A stretch of DNA of 64,000 nt from Mytilus trossulus (Eukaryota; Mollusca; Bivalvia; Mytilida; Mytilidae): assembly GCF_036588685.1 (NCBI RefSeq), contig NC_086375.1, forward strand, positions 38,710,566-38,774,565, read 5' to 3'. This document shows, piece by piece, positions 1 to 9,985 of the stretch. Under the pieces are notes generated by a model. That model saw only the letters and a list, made by a program, of their open reading frames with translations, had not been told where the DNA came from and made no database searches. Each line of letters starts with the position of its first letter. The first letter of the stretch is position 1. The translations under genes and the position numbers were made by a program.

Positions 1-3000
1 AGTTTTTTTGCTCACTTACTAGCACAGATATATTTAAATGACGAATGTGATGCAATATTGCTTACAGGGGATTTTAATTCGAGAATTGGATCATTACCAG
101 ATACACTGAACGATATAGACTGTGTTCCTATGAGAAATACAATCGATAAAAGCATTAATCAGCACGGTCACGAATTTATAGACTTCCTCAATGAATCGAA
201 ATTTTGTGTATTAAATGGAAGATTTCAGGGTTGTGATAATTTCACTTCTATTTCAACGAGAGGCAAATCCGTGGTTGACTATATTTGTGTTCCTCATGAC
301 GTGTTTGATAAATGTAAAAAGTTTGAAGTGCTTACGGCGGAATCTATCGTTAATAACAATTCTTTGTTTGGATTATTAGGTGGGAAATCAAGACTACCCG
401 ACCATTCATTATTAATTACAGAGTTTACGGTCACGCATTTTGAACAGGCGGTTTCGACAGATAATGAGATGAAAAGAGCACGATTTAAAATTAACCAAAT
501 ACCGTTAGACTTTATGAGTAGTGAGATACGGAGAAATGCCTTGATGAATATTATCACTGACATCGAACACTCGCGAGAAACTCAGGAAAACATTGACGTG
601 ATTTATGAAAATTTATGCACCGAGATAATCGCAGAAATGACCGATAAAATCCCACAATATTGTAACTATAACTCTAAGAAGCGTTTTCGAACAAAAAAGC
701 CGTACTGGAACGAAACTCTGACTGAACTTTGGAATAAGATGCGTACATGTGAAAAAGATTTCGTCAAGTATTCTGGGAGGAGAAATATTAAAACAACTTT
801 GCGCAATAACTACATGCAAGCTAGAAAATGTTTCGACAAAAATCTAAGACGGGCAGAACGTACCTATAGAAGAACAGTAGCGGTAGAAATAGAGACAATG
901 ACGAGCAAAAATCCAACTGACTTTTGGGAAAAAATACGTAAATTAGGACCTAGAAGTAACAAATGTATACCACAGGAAGTCGTTGATGATGATGGTACTA
1001 TAACTAGATCTGAACAAAAAGTTTTGGAAAGATGGCGTTGTGATTTTGAAAATTTATACAATGGTTTGTCGAGTGATGAATTTGATTCAGAACACTATAC
1101 TCAAGCTAAAGTACACAAAAACCTATTAGAGGAAAATATGGAGGACCCTTTGTATATGCCGAATAATCTTTTAAATGAGAACATATCAAGAAATGAAATA
1201 AATTCTATAGTAATGCAAGCGAAACTACGATCTGCAAGTGGATATGACGAAATACCATACGATGTTTTAAAATTTCCTGTAGTTATTGAAATAATACACA
1301 ATCTTTTTCAACTGATTTTTGACTCGAGTTTAATTCCGTCCGCCTGGAGAAAATCCATAATTTGTCCTATATTAAAGGATCCGTCGTCAGATGCACGTAT
1401 TCCGATGAATTACAGAGGAGTCAGTCTATTATCATGTGTAAGCAAACTCTATAGCGCATTTGTTAACAAGAGATTATCAAGTTTTCTAGAGACTGAAAAT
1501 ATTCTTGCAGATGAACAGAATGGGTTCAGGAAAAATAGGTCTTGTGAAGATCATATTTTTACCTTAAACAGTATTGTGAGAAACAATCACAACGTCTTTG
1601 CGGCATTCATTGACTTAAAAAAGTGCTTTGATTTCGTTGATAGAGACATGATGTTGTATAAGTTGCGCTTAAATAATATAGACGGCAAAATTTACAATTC
1701 AATTAAAAGCATTTATCAGCATACAAGCTCCTGTGTGCGTATCAACAATAAGCTGACGAATTGGTTTGACTGTAAATCCGGCGTAAAACAAGGGGATAAC
1801 GTTTCTCCGACACTTTTCTCTATCTTCATCAACGATTTGGTTAAAGAAGTAAATGATTTGAATTTAGGATTTGATATTAATGGAAGACAAATTTCACTTC
1901 TACTTTACGCTGATGATATTGTTATGCTCGCAAAAAGTGAGGATGAACTTCAACAAATGTTAAATGTGATTCATAGCTGGTGTAAACGTTGGAGGGTTCT
2001 GATCAACACGGACAAATCTAAGTGCGTGCACTTTCGTAAAGGACGTAAAAAGCAGAGTGAATTTAACTTTTCAATCGGCAATAATGCGTTAAAAACAGTG
2101 GACGATTATAAATACTTAGGTGTAACTTTTAACTGTAAAGGTAACTTTAATTTACATGCAGAGACTTTGGCTAAAGGTGCAGGAAGAGCCTTAGGTAAAA
2201 TTATCTCGAAAATCCATAGTTTAAAGGATTTTGGTTTTCAGTCTTATGAAAAACTTTTTAATTCGTGTGTTACTCCAATCCTCGACTACGCATCTGGAAT
2301 ATGGGGAAATAGGAAGTTCCAATCAATAGACAACGTACAGAACAGAGCAATTCGATATTACTTAGGCGTTCACAGATTTGCACCAATTCTAGCACTGTAC
2401 GGGGATACTGGATGGATACCAAGTCAGTTTCGGCATTGGGTAAACATTATTCGCTACTGGAATAGGCTATTATCGTTTGAAGACGACCGATTAACGAAAG
2501 TGGTGTTCAATATGGATTATGATCGTTGCACAAACAATTGGTGTAGTGACACTAAAGATATTTTCACGGAACTTAATATGTTACATTATTATGAAAGTAG
2601 AACAATGGTGGATTTAAAATCTTTTGAACAAATTGTACGAACTCATTACAGTGATATATGGAGAGAGTCCCTGATAAATAAGCCAAAGCTACGATCTTAC
2701 TTAAACTTTAAAACAAACTTCGAACTAGAGCACTATGTAAAACTAAATCTTACGAAACACGAGCGATCTGTGCTAGCCCAGTTTAGATGCGGGATATTAC
2801 CGATCAGAATTGAGACTGGTAGATATATTGGGGAACCAGTAGAAAACAGACTATGTCGTTTTTGTAACTCTCAAAATGTTGAAAGTGAGCTACATTTTCT
2901 TATAAACTGCACATTTTATAATGATATCAGACAAACTGTTTTTAGCGAGATATTAATGGTGCCTGACTATACGCAACTAGATGACCAGGGAAAATTAACA

Positions 3001-3087
3001 TTTCTAATGGTGAACCATCCAAGGAAAATAGCTAAATACTTAGCAGCGTCACTTTTCCGTAGAAAACAAACAGTTTACTCTAGTTAA
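1..3087 (+). CDS. LINE (non-LTR retrotransposon) endonuclease-reverse transcriptase ORF, 5' end outside window
   Basis: The reading frame is open from base 1, so the ORF is 5'-partial; the stop is TAA at 3085-3087. At least 1028 codons are present. The N-terminal part is the end of an apurinic-type endonuclease: TGDFNSR (from about base 64) and the LPDHSLL motif near 400-420. The reverse transcriptase follows: NYRGVSLLS near 1410, DEQNGFRKNRS near 1510, AFIDLKKCFDFVD near 1603, GVKQGDNVSPTLFSIFIND near 1780 and the catalytic YADD near 1906. A C-terminal Cys/His motif (CRFCN...ELHFLINC, about 2853-2910) closes the protein, as in many jockey/CR1-like elements; I cannot fix the clade by eye. No stop or frameshift interrupts it, so the copy may be young. 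It copies its own RNA into DNA at a nicked target. Confidence 0.95.
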   Translation, partial: SFFAHLLAQIYLNDECDAILLTGDFNSRIGSLPDTLNDIDCVPMRNTIDKSINQHGHEFIDFLNESKFCVLNGRFQGCDNFTSISTRGKSVVDYICVPHDVFDKCKKFEVLTAESIVNNNSLFGLLGGKSRLPDHSLLITEFTVTHFEQAVSTDNEMKRARFKINQIPLDFMSSEIRRNALMNIITDIEHSRETQENIDVIYENLCTEIIAEMTDKIPQYCNYNSKKRFRTKKPYWNETLTELWNKMRTCEKDFVKYSGRRNIKTTLRNNYMQARKCFDKNLRRAERTYRRTVAVEIETMTSKNPTDFWEKIRKLGPRSNKCIPQEVVDDDGTITRSEQKVLERWRCDFENLYNGLSSDEFDSEHYTQAKVHKNLLEENMEDPLYMPNNLLNENISRNEINSIVMQAKLRSASGYDEIPYDVLKFPVVIEIIHNLFQLIFDSSLIPSAWRKSIICPILKDPSSDARIPMNYRGVSLLSCVSKLYSAFVNKRLSSFLETENILADEQNGFRKNRSCEDHIFTLNSIVRNNHNVFAAFIDLKKCFDFVDRDMMLYKLRLNNIDGKIYNSIKSIYQHTSSCVRINNKLTNWFDCKSGVKQGDNVSPTLFSIFINDLVKEVNDLNLGFDINGRQISLLLYADDIVMLAKSEDELQQMLNVIHSWCKRWRVLINTDKSKCVHFRKGRKKQSEFNFSIGNNALKTVDDYKYLGVTFNCKGNFNLHAETLAKGAGRALGKIISKIHSLKDFGFQSYEKLFNSCVTPILDYASGIWGNRKFQSIDNVQNRAIRYYLGVHRFAPILALYGDTGWIPSQFRHWVNIIRYWNRLLSFEDDRLTKVVFNMDYDRCTNNWCSDTKDIFTELNMLHYYESRTMVDLKSFEQIVRTHYSDIWRESLINKPKLRSYLNFKTNFELEHYVKLNLTKHERSVLAQFRCGILPIRIETGRYIGEPVENRLCRFCNSQNVESELHFLINCTFYNDIRQTVFSEILMVPDYTQLDDQGKLTFLMVNHPRKIAKYLAASLFRRKQTVYSS

Positions 3088-3364
3088 CATTCTTAAACTT
3101 TTTTACAAACTTTAGATGAATTTATCATTATATGAACTTTTACAATCGTTAATTCTTAATCTATAATTATCTGTATTTAAATTTAAATTGGCAATTGACA
3201 CGTGATATTAGAACATTTATCATTGAACTAAAAGTAAAAGGTGACTTATTGGTCCATTGGGCCGGGTGTATTATATATGTAACTATATTTTGTACAAATT
3301 TATATATTTATGCTGACTTACACATGTCACTATAATAAACAATTTACTTACTTACTTACTTACT
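3088..3364 (+). mobile_element. LINE 3' UTR and TTAC-repeat tail
   Basis: The stretch after the LINE stop codon has no ORF. It ends with an AATAAA at 3334-3339 followed directly by about five TTAC units (3344-3364). Many non-LTR elements end in a short simple repeat instead of poly(A), so I place the element's 3' end here. The target-site duplication cannot be checked because the 5' end lies outside the window. Confidence 0.8.
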
Positions 3365-5560
3365 TTATAAACATTGATAAACACCATGGCCTATAATTTA
3401 CTATTTAATGTGATTGTCCAACGAATTCTTTAGAATTTATCTTTGTAAAATATTTAGACGTAAAAAACATTTCATATTGGATATTTTCACGTCTACAAAA
3501 TTTGATTATTTTTTTTTTTATGTTAAAACAAGAAAAATGATACTTGTTGACGATGAAATTGTACAAGAAGGATAAAATATAATTGATTGATTGCTGGTTG
3601 CTTTACTTCCAGTGGCAAATATTTCATGCATGTTCAGGACGATAAAGTATATATTAGTATAAAATGTATTTCAAAAATTATAATGAAATAAGAATTCCGT
3701 AAATGATATTGCGTAATTTTATCTACGATGTTGGCCTAGATAGGATATTAAACTGATCTTTAATAATTCATATGCATTCCATTATAACAATACTTTAAGA
3801 AAAAAAAACAATTTAGACCAAAATACTAAAATAATAAAAATACTCTTTACTAAGAAGAATTGTATAAGCTTACGTGGGTATATAGTGTTTCTTAATCGAT
3901 TTAATATTTGATCTAAGGAAAGTACTGAAAATATAAAGGTCTATACTTTCCCTTGGGGGAAACCACGCAGACTCATTAGAAAAAACACACAAAGAAAGCA
4001 ATACAATTCGTGTGGTTTCAAATAAAATCTGACTAACCAGTCTAAACCAGAGAAATCCTAACATCAAAACATATCTGCTTTTGTTATATTCCAGACCTAT
4101 TTACTGAAAGTTGTACCAATGCTTAGTGTCCGTACGAAAATCGGTCGAATAGAGTTCATTTTTTTAACTTCAACAGCCTCTCCCATTATTCATGAGTTTA
4201 AGAACGTTGTGGTTGATTAACATACAGTTCCTGTCCGAATTTCTATTTCGGCTTTGATTTGCGTCAACAACACAATTGGTGTACTACGAGGAACACAGAA
4301 GAGTTTCCTCGAATGGAAACTTTGCTCGTGGATACAAATTGGCGACCGGATACCTGGATTTGTCTGCTATTACTGAACCTGGATTGTTAAACAGGATTGA
4401 AAAATATACATATCAAAACATGAATACATAAAAGAAATGCTTCGGCAAAACTATTAAATATACACAACAATTGCATGTGGGCACCAGTATTAATCTAAAC
4501 TAATTTACCGGTATTATAAAGCGGATACTGTTTATTATTCCTTAGAATCACAGCCTATTCCGTGTTTTATCTTTTTTTTTATATCTGATAATTGCTTTTG
4601 TATTCTTTTAACCATACAACTGGTTAATCTTTCATTCATGAAGTAACAATAATAATATGCTAGTTTTAACTCGCGCAGTTTTATTGTCCTTTTTGTTTAA
4701 TTGCTTAATCTCTTTTTTTTTATATAGATTAGACGGTTGGTTTTCCCGTTTGAATGGTTTTACACTAGTAATTTTGGGGCCCTTTATAGCTTGTTGTTCG
4801 ATGTGAGCCAAGGCTCCGTGTTGAAGGCCGTACTTTGACCTATAATGGTTTACTTTAAAAAAAAATGTTATTTGGATTGAGAATTGTCTCATTGGCACTC
4901 ACACCACATCTTCCTATATCTATTTGCTAAAATTCTTTAATTTTGAAACTTTTTAAACTCTTTTAACGTATCTTGCTATTATCTTTTAAATATAACAGTA
5001 ACAGTAGTTTGTATATGCGGTAATCTATCCTTTTAATTACAGAGAAAATACGACGAAGCCAAAGTTTTAAGTCTTTTTACTAAGAAAACAAACACGAAAA
5101 GAAAAAGGGGGGTCCATACCCTAAGCGCCTGAGGATCAGAACTTAAAAAAAAACCCAGATATTTTGTGAATGAGAGAGTGTCAACGGTTTAAAATGAATG
5201 AATGAATACTTAAAATATGACAGGTTCACACTCACAAAATGTCAGAAGAATTTTTAAATTATTTAAATCCCTTGTCAATCACATGATCATTAAAACTTGA
5301 ATGTTAGATTCTGAGTACCTGTGTAAATCTTATCGTGTATACCTGGCGGTTTCTTTTCAAAATACCTATTGAACTATAAACAATTAAGTTATATTCAGAC
5401 AACGTATTAAAGGGTGTGTAAATGTTGAAAAGGTGTGGTGTGTAGTTTAGAGAGAGGTATGTGTGTCTTCATATTTATATTTTTCTATTATTCAATTTCG
5501 TGATTTGACTTCAGATTAGATGTATTTTTACTATGTTAGTTTTAACCGTGTTTAATTTAC
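3365..5560. other. Intergenic stretch, one R4 repeat only
   Basis: This is AT-rich DNA between the LINE and the 150-bp tandem array. Apart from the R4 copy at 4731-4915 I see no gene. The short ORFs are random, without family motifs or splice context. Confidence 0.6.
4731..4915 (+). repeat. R4 interspersed repeat copy
   Basis: It carries the family core GAAGGCCGTAC.TTGACCTATA and the ending GTCTCATTGGCACTCACACCACATCTTCC. Other copies in this window are at 29920-30095, 44331-44456, 44640-44758, 60385-60555, 61995-62062 and 62998-63085 (plus) and 22507-22597, 24117-24200 and 24355-24440 (minus). It is a short non-autonomous element of bivalve genomes; its class is not clear from the sequence. 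Confidence 0.75.
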
Positions 5561-6010
5561 ATGTCAATGGATCTCCAATGAACAAAATCGAACTGATGAA
5601 AAGTTTGATATAAGAACATGTATAAATGTTTAAATACACGGAAAATATGAAGGAATTCGCATCAACAGTGACGATGTAACCATTCTATAGAAAAGGTTAA
5701 TATTTTATACATGTCAATGTAACTTGAATGAACAAAATCGAACTCCTGCAGCATTTTTTATAAGAACATTTGTAAATATTTAAATACAAAATGTACACGA
5801 AAAGAAATGTAGTAATCCACAGCAACAGTGATGGTGTAAATATTATGAAAGAAAAGTTTATGCTCGTCAATTTAACTTCAATGAACAAAGTTTAACTCAT
5901 AAAACATTTGGTATATGAACATTTGTATAAATATTTCAAAACACGAAAAGAAATGTAGGCGTGAATTCGCACCAACAGTGACGGAATAAATTTAATTATA
6001 GAAAAGTCCA
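5561..6010. repeat. Three-copy tandem repeat, 150-bp period
   Basis: Three diverged units begin at 5561, 5711 and 5861, exactly 150 bp apart. Each has the order: a GTCAAT.TAAC start, AATGAACAAA, ATAAGAACAT.TGTAAATATTTAAA, an ACGAAAAGAAATGTA block and a CAACAGTGACG.TGTAA end. The units differ by substitutions and small indels, so the array is old. No coding potential is conserved between units. Confidence 0.85.
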
Positions 6011-6800
6011 TTCTTATGACTGACAATCAACATTCCTCAATTTTTGGTAACATAAAAAAAATAGTTCCATGATCATGATGATAGCATTGCATTTTATGAA
6101 ATTAGCCCAATAACTCCTGACAGTTTATTTAACAATGTGTTATGTGGAACTACTTCAAGATAACCCTTATTAATGATTTAAAGTACAAAAATATTAACAA
6201 CAAAAATATGAATCGAATATTTTGCTTATGATCTCTTGAACGCAGGCACTTGTCTCTGAAAAAACCCACCATAATTCTAAATACAAATGCCTGTGCTCTT
6301 AAACCGTTGTGACGCCTTTTAAACAGTAAAACTATCAACTGTTATGTTTACTACTGCATTGTGCAGACTAACCGAAATGATCTTCATTTAAATAAATATC
6401 TTTATCAATGATTATTTGAATTTTCGGGGATGATAATAACCTCAGTCCATAATACCTTATAAACTGTTAATTCCGGACACAAATTGACCAATATCTCCTT
6501 GAAGATTTATAATATCCTGAGTGTAATATTTTATAAACATTTTCTGTCTAGCAAAGTAAACATATAAATCGGTTACTAGCTTGGATTATAATAGAGTGGA
6601 TACTGAAAAAGATGTCGACGAACATTTAGTCTTCATTGCGACAAGTGGTGGAATTTCAAGATCATTTGAGAAAACGTAATTTCATTTGTTTTTTTTTGTT
6701 TTTTTTTTCTCTTTGGAAATTTCTACAAATGCTGAAGATACTGGAACTTGTAGAAATGCACTAATACTATAGACACGTGTCGGTTGAATATAACTTTACT
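6011..6800. other. Intergenic, nothing recognised
   Basis: No gene or RNA is visible. A segment at 6244-6300 has GCAGGCACTTGTCTC at one end and AAATGCCTGTGC at the other, resembling the arms of the hairpin MITE at 32148-32236, and may be a decayed relative. Confidence 0.4.
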
Positions 6801-6911
6801 GTCAGTCTGATTAAAGTCAAACCTGTCAGCGCTGTCGTTTTCTTATATGTCGCGTGGGACGACATATTAGAAAACAGGAGCACTGAGAGGTTTGATTTTA
6901 ATAAGACTGAC
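6801..6911. mobile_element. 111-bp foldback element (hairpin)
   Basis: Bases 6801-6852 and 6860-6911 are inverted copies of one another (about 44 of 52 positions pair) around a 7-base loop, CGTGGGA. The sequence could fold into one long hairpin. It lies just upstream of a possible 5' exon of the first GT31 gene. It most likely derives from a foldback MITE; no convincing target duplication was found. Confidence 0.8.
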
Positions 6912-6942
6912 TTACTGTCAACTATTTATTGTACATTTTCAG

Positions 6943-6987
6943 GCATCACGTGATTCATTATGAAGTGAAGATGAACCAGAAAGCTCA
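6943..6987 (+). other. Possible untranslated 5' exon of GT31 gene 1
   Basis: An acceptor-like TTTTCAG at about 6937-6943 and a strong donor, CAA|GTAAGT at 6987/6988, bracket a short segment. Joining it to the acceptor at 7563 puts both its ATGs out of frame or into an early stop, so it could only be a leader exon. Purely splice-signal based. Confidence 0.25.
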
Positions 6988-7598
6988 AGTAAGTAACTTA
7001 CCACTATATAGGAGTCTACTATTGTGTGTATGCACTTTAGACTCTTTCATAACCTTTCCTTTACAACTAACTCCTTCCTAAAGCATGTAGATGAAATATT
7101 GGTTTCTATTACTATAGAATTATTTTCTTTATCATATTGCAATTATTTAGCACCTTAGCTTCATTTAACGTGTTTTTGTGTTGTTCGGTGTTTAGATATA
7201 ATGCATTTTCAAACAAAAGTTATTGGATCTGTAAAACAGAAGTTTTGTTGATGATTAAGCGGCCGGGAGTCATATTTGCTTCTTTTAGAACAACTTTGCT
7301 ACTGCAATATACATTGGGTTTTTTTTATGGTATTTTCTATAAACCCTATAAAATATATACATATATTTACTACCTAACACTTAACAAACTCGTATGGTAT
7401 TCTGCGAATAGATATACATGTACGCAATATGGATGATCTCTCGATATTTGCATTTTGACAACTAGACAAAATCAATTCATCATTCCCTGAAACTAAAATC
7501 CATATTAAGATAAACAAAAATGTTTGAGTAAAATCATTCATATACATGTATTGATATTTCCAGGTGTAAATACTCAAACCAACAATGATATTCCGGAA

Positions 7599-8699
7599 AT
7601 GGCAAAAGAAAACCTACATTTAAAATTTTTGTTATTGACTTTAGTCGTTGCCCTTGCATGTTTAATTCTCACAGTTGTAAACGATTTGCAATTTCCTACT
7701 GACATACAACATGGAAAACAACATATACATAGCCGAATTATGTTAGGGAAACCCGAAAAGGAACCAAGAGAACATCATCATCCAGTTTATAAAAGAAAAA
7801 TCCTGTCAAAAACAACTTATCCTATTGTGGTATCCAGACCGTATAAAATTAACAATAAGAACATTTGTTCTGGTGTTGATAAAGTTTCGTGTATAGTCAT
7901 GGTGCATACCGCGCCACAGCATTTCGAAAGGAGAATCCGAATGCGAGCAACTTGGCTAAACTCAACACACTACAGTCCCGAGAGTGTCCGGGTAGTTTTT
8001 CTGTTGGGATTAGTAGCTGATCCAGTTTTACAAATAAAATTAGAATACGAAAGTAAAATTTATAAAGATATAGTGCAAGGATACTTCATAGATTCATATA
8101 GAAATTTGACTAACAAAGGTGTAATGGGTTATAAATGGATTACTGAACATTGTAGAAACGCTGAATTTGTTGCTAAAATTGATGATGACGCTTTTATAAA
8201 CTTCTTTAAATTATTCGAAGAGATGTCATACTTGAAGGAAAAGAAGAAATATATCAAATGTAATAAAATTTCTAAAGGTTCAATGAAAATCATACGAGAA
8301 AATGACAGCAAGTGGTTTGTTCAAAATGACGAATTCAAAGATATGAAAAGATATCCACACACTTACTGTAGTGGTTTTACAGTGTTTCTGTCAACAGACT
8401 TAGTACCAATGCTATATCATGCCGCCATTGGGTCACCATTTTTCTGGGTGGACGATTTTTATCTATTCGGATTACTTCCTTCCAAAATTCAGGGTGTTAT
8501 ACATGATGGCCTTCGACCAAATTTGACGTTGAGATTTCCAGAAGGTTTTAATTGTTATCAAGAACAGGGTAGAAAATGTCAGTATGTAGTGATGCCGGCT
8601 AAAGATAAAGAAATATACAGAATGTGGACGGCTGTTATAAGAGATAGAACGCAGAGTATATATGGCAATTACTACATGAACCTACCGACTAATGCATAA
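7599..8699 (+). CDS. Beta-1,3-galactosyltransferase-like glycosyltransferase (GT31), gene 1
   Basis: This is a 366-residue type II membrane enzyme predicted to add a hexose or GlcNAc in beta-1,3 linkage in the Golgi; donor and acceptor cannot be read from the sequence. A signal-anchor helix spans residues 8-27 and a basic, His-rich stem follows. The GT31 domain has RIRMRATW (112-119), VVFLLG (132-137), YKDIVQGYFIDSYRNLTNKG (155-174), the metal-binding DDD (195-197) and YCSGFTVFLS (256-265). The usual ED-V-G motif appears as WVDDFYLFG (283-291). N-X-S/T sites are at 121, 169, 235 and 308. I chose the ATG at 7599 because it matches the start of the tandem paralogue and follows a splice acceptor (TTTCCAG ending 7563). 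The frame is open further upstream but crosses that acceptor. The whole coding sequence is one exon. Confidence 0.93.
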   Translation: MAKENLHLKFLLLTLVVALACLILTVVNDLQFPTDIQHGKQHIHSRIMLGKPEKEPREHHHPVYKRKILSKTTYPIVVSRPYKINNKNICSGVDKVSCIVMVHTAPQHFERRIRMRATWLNSTHYSPESVRVVFLLGLVADPVLQIKLEYESKIYKDIVQGYFIDSYRNLTNKGVMGYKWITEHCRNAEFVAKIDDDAFINFFKLFEEMSYLKEKKKYIKCNKISKGSMKIIRENDSKWFVQNDEFKDMKRYPHTYCSGFTVFLSTDLVPMLYHAAIGSPFFWVDDFYLFGLLPSKIQGVIHDGLRPNLTLRFPEGFNCYQEQGRKCQYVVMPAKDKEIYRMWTAVIRDRTQSIYGNYYMNLPTNA

Positions 8700-9474
8700 C
8701 ATGTTCGTTATTTATATTGAATGTGATATTTATTTTATTATATTTTATTTATATTATATTTTAAGTTAAATTCTTATATAAAACAAATCAAAATTGGCTT
8801 TACTTGAATGTCTTTCTAACTGGTAACAGTTGAATTAAATAGTACCTGTAGTTGATTTTGATTTGGATAGCTCTTCAAGATGATACTGCATACTTTCCAC
8901 AGCAATCGATACATACAATTGTAAGCGATATCTGTCCACGATTGGCCAACTACCAGTCGAGGTCAACCTTTTGACAGGACTTAGACAGATTTCCAGACGT
9001 TCCATTTGATTGGTGTATTTGAGCGTTGTTTTTTTTTTATGTCCTACTGAAGTCTTTTTTTTTTTAATTTAGCTTTTAGCTCGATATATTTAGTTTAAAC
9101 TTTTTTGCACTCTTTACATGCACTGTATAATAAACATTTTACTAGAACCCGCTTATAAACGAAAAATATGATCATATATATAGTAAAACACATTAACAAT
9201 GCGATATATATTGATCCCAAATATGTGTTCTTAAATAATGCGTATGCTTGTATGGAGTTGCGCAGTTGTGATTTCCGACAGGGTAATCCATTGAAATCGG
9301 AATGACACCGACCTTTGGCGAGTGTACTACAGACTATATCGCATTTATTCTGGTAGTTCCAAAATGCTTTGCAAATTGCATTTTTAGTCTCGAATTCTTA
9401 CTTCTTGTATTGAATAACGGTGAATTTAATTGTACAGAGTGACATTTTTAAAGGCATATACCATAAAAAAAAAT
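8700..9474. other. Intergenic, nothing recognised
   Basis: The 3' flank of GT31 gene 1. It is AT-rich with no gene; no canonical AATAAA occurs close to the stop codon. Confidence 0.5.
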
Positions 9475-9985
9475 GTGAATACCTCACACGTAATTCAAAT
9501 TCAATTCGCATTAACTATTTCGATTTGTTTAATTCGAACTCGAAACGTATAACGTCGTAAGGGACGACATGAAAAGTTCAATGAAGGATAAAAGACTTAA
9601 TTCATATATTTTTTTCACTGACCCCCTCCTTCCCCCCCTCATGATTTAAGTTGGGAAACATTGTTTGACCAATAAGGAAATATGTAAAATCGATGTCAAT
9701 TTTTACAAAACTTGCAGCAAATTGCCCCCCCCCCCCCAAAAAAAAAAAAACTATTTGAACTAAGTTTTTTTTATCCTACATTGATTTTTTTATGTCGTCC
9801 CTGACATCATTCTAATTCGAATTACAATGCGTGTCAAATTCGCGTAAACTGTCCAAACGACGTTAACGTTTTAAAATTCGTATTAACAAAAGCGTTGGAT
9901 AATTCGAATTAACCAATTCGAATGAAAAAAGAATAGTGTGTGAACGTGATTAGCGAATTCGATTCGCACGTGTGAACGAGGCATA
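9475..9985. mobile_element. Long foldback/MITE-like element, about 0.5 kb
   Basis: The two ends are inverted: CCTCACACG...AATTCAATTCGC near 9482-9510 pairs with GCGAATTCGATTCGCACGTGTGAACGAGG ending near 9981. An inner pair, GGGACGACATGAAAAGTTCAATGAAGGATAAAAG (9561-9594) and its complement near 9760-9801, shows the arms continue inward. The centre holds pyrimidine runs, including 15 C followed by 12 A near 9726-9752. The right arm is longer and carries repeated AATTCGAATT blocks, so the palindrome is asymmetric. It has no ORF and is probably a non-autonomous DNA element. Confidence 0.65.

Noticed and set aside
5561..6010. CRISPR array
   Set aside because: The units are long, diverged and without unique spacers, and the genome is animal; this is a plain tandem repeat.
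7524..7598. N-terminal extension of GT31 gene 1
   Set aside because: It has no ATG start, crosses a splice acceptor, and the paralogue begins at the position of the ATG at 7599.
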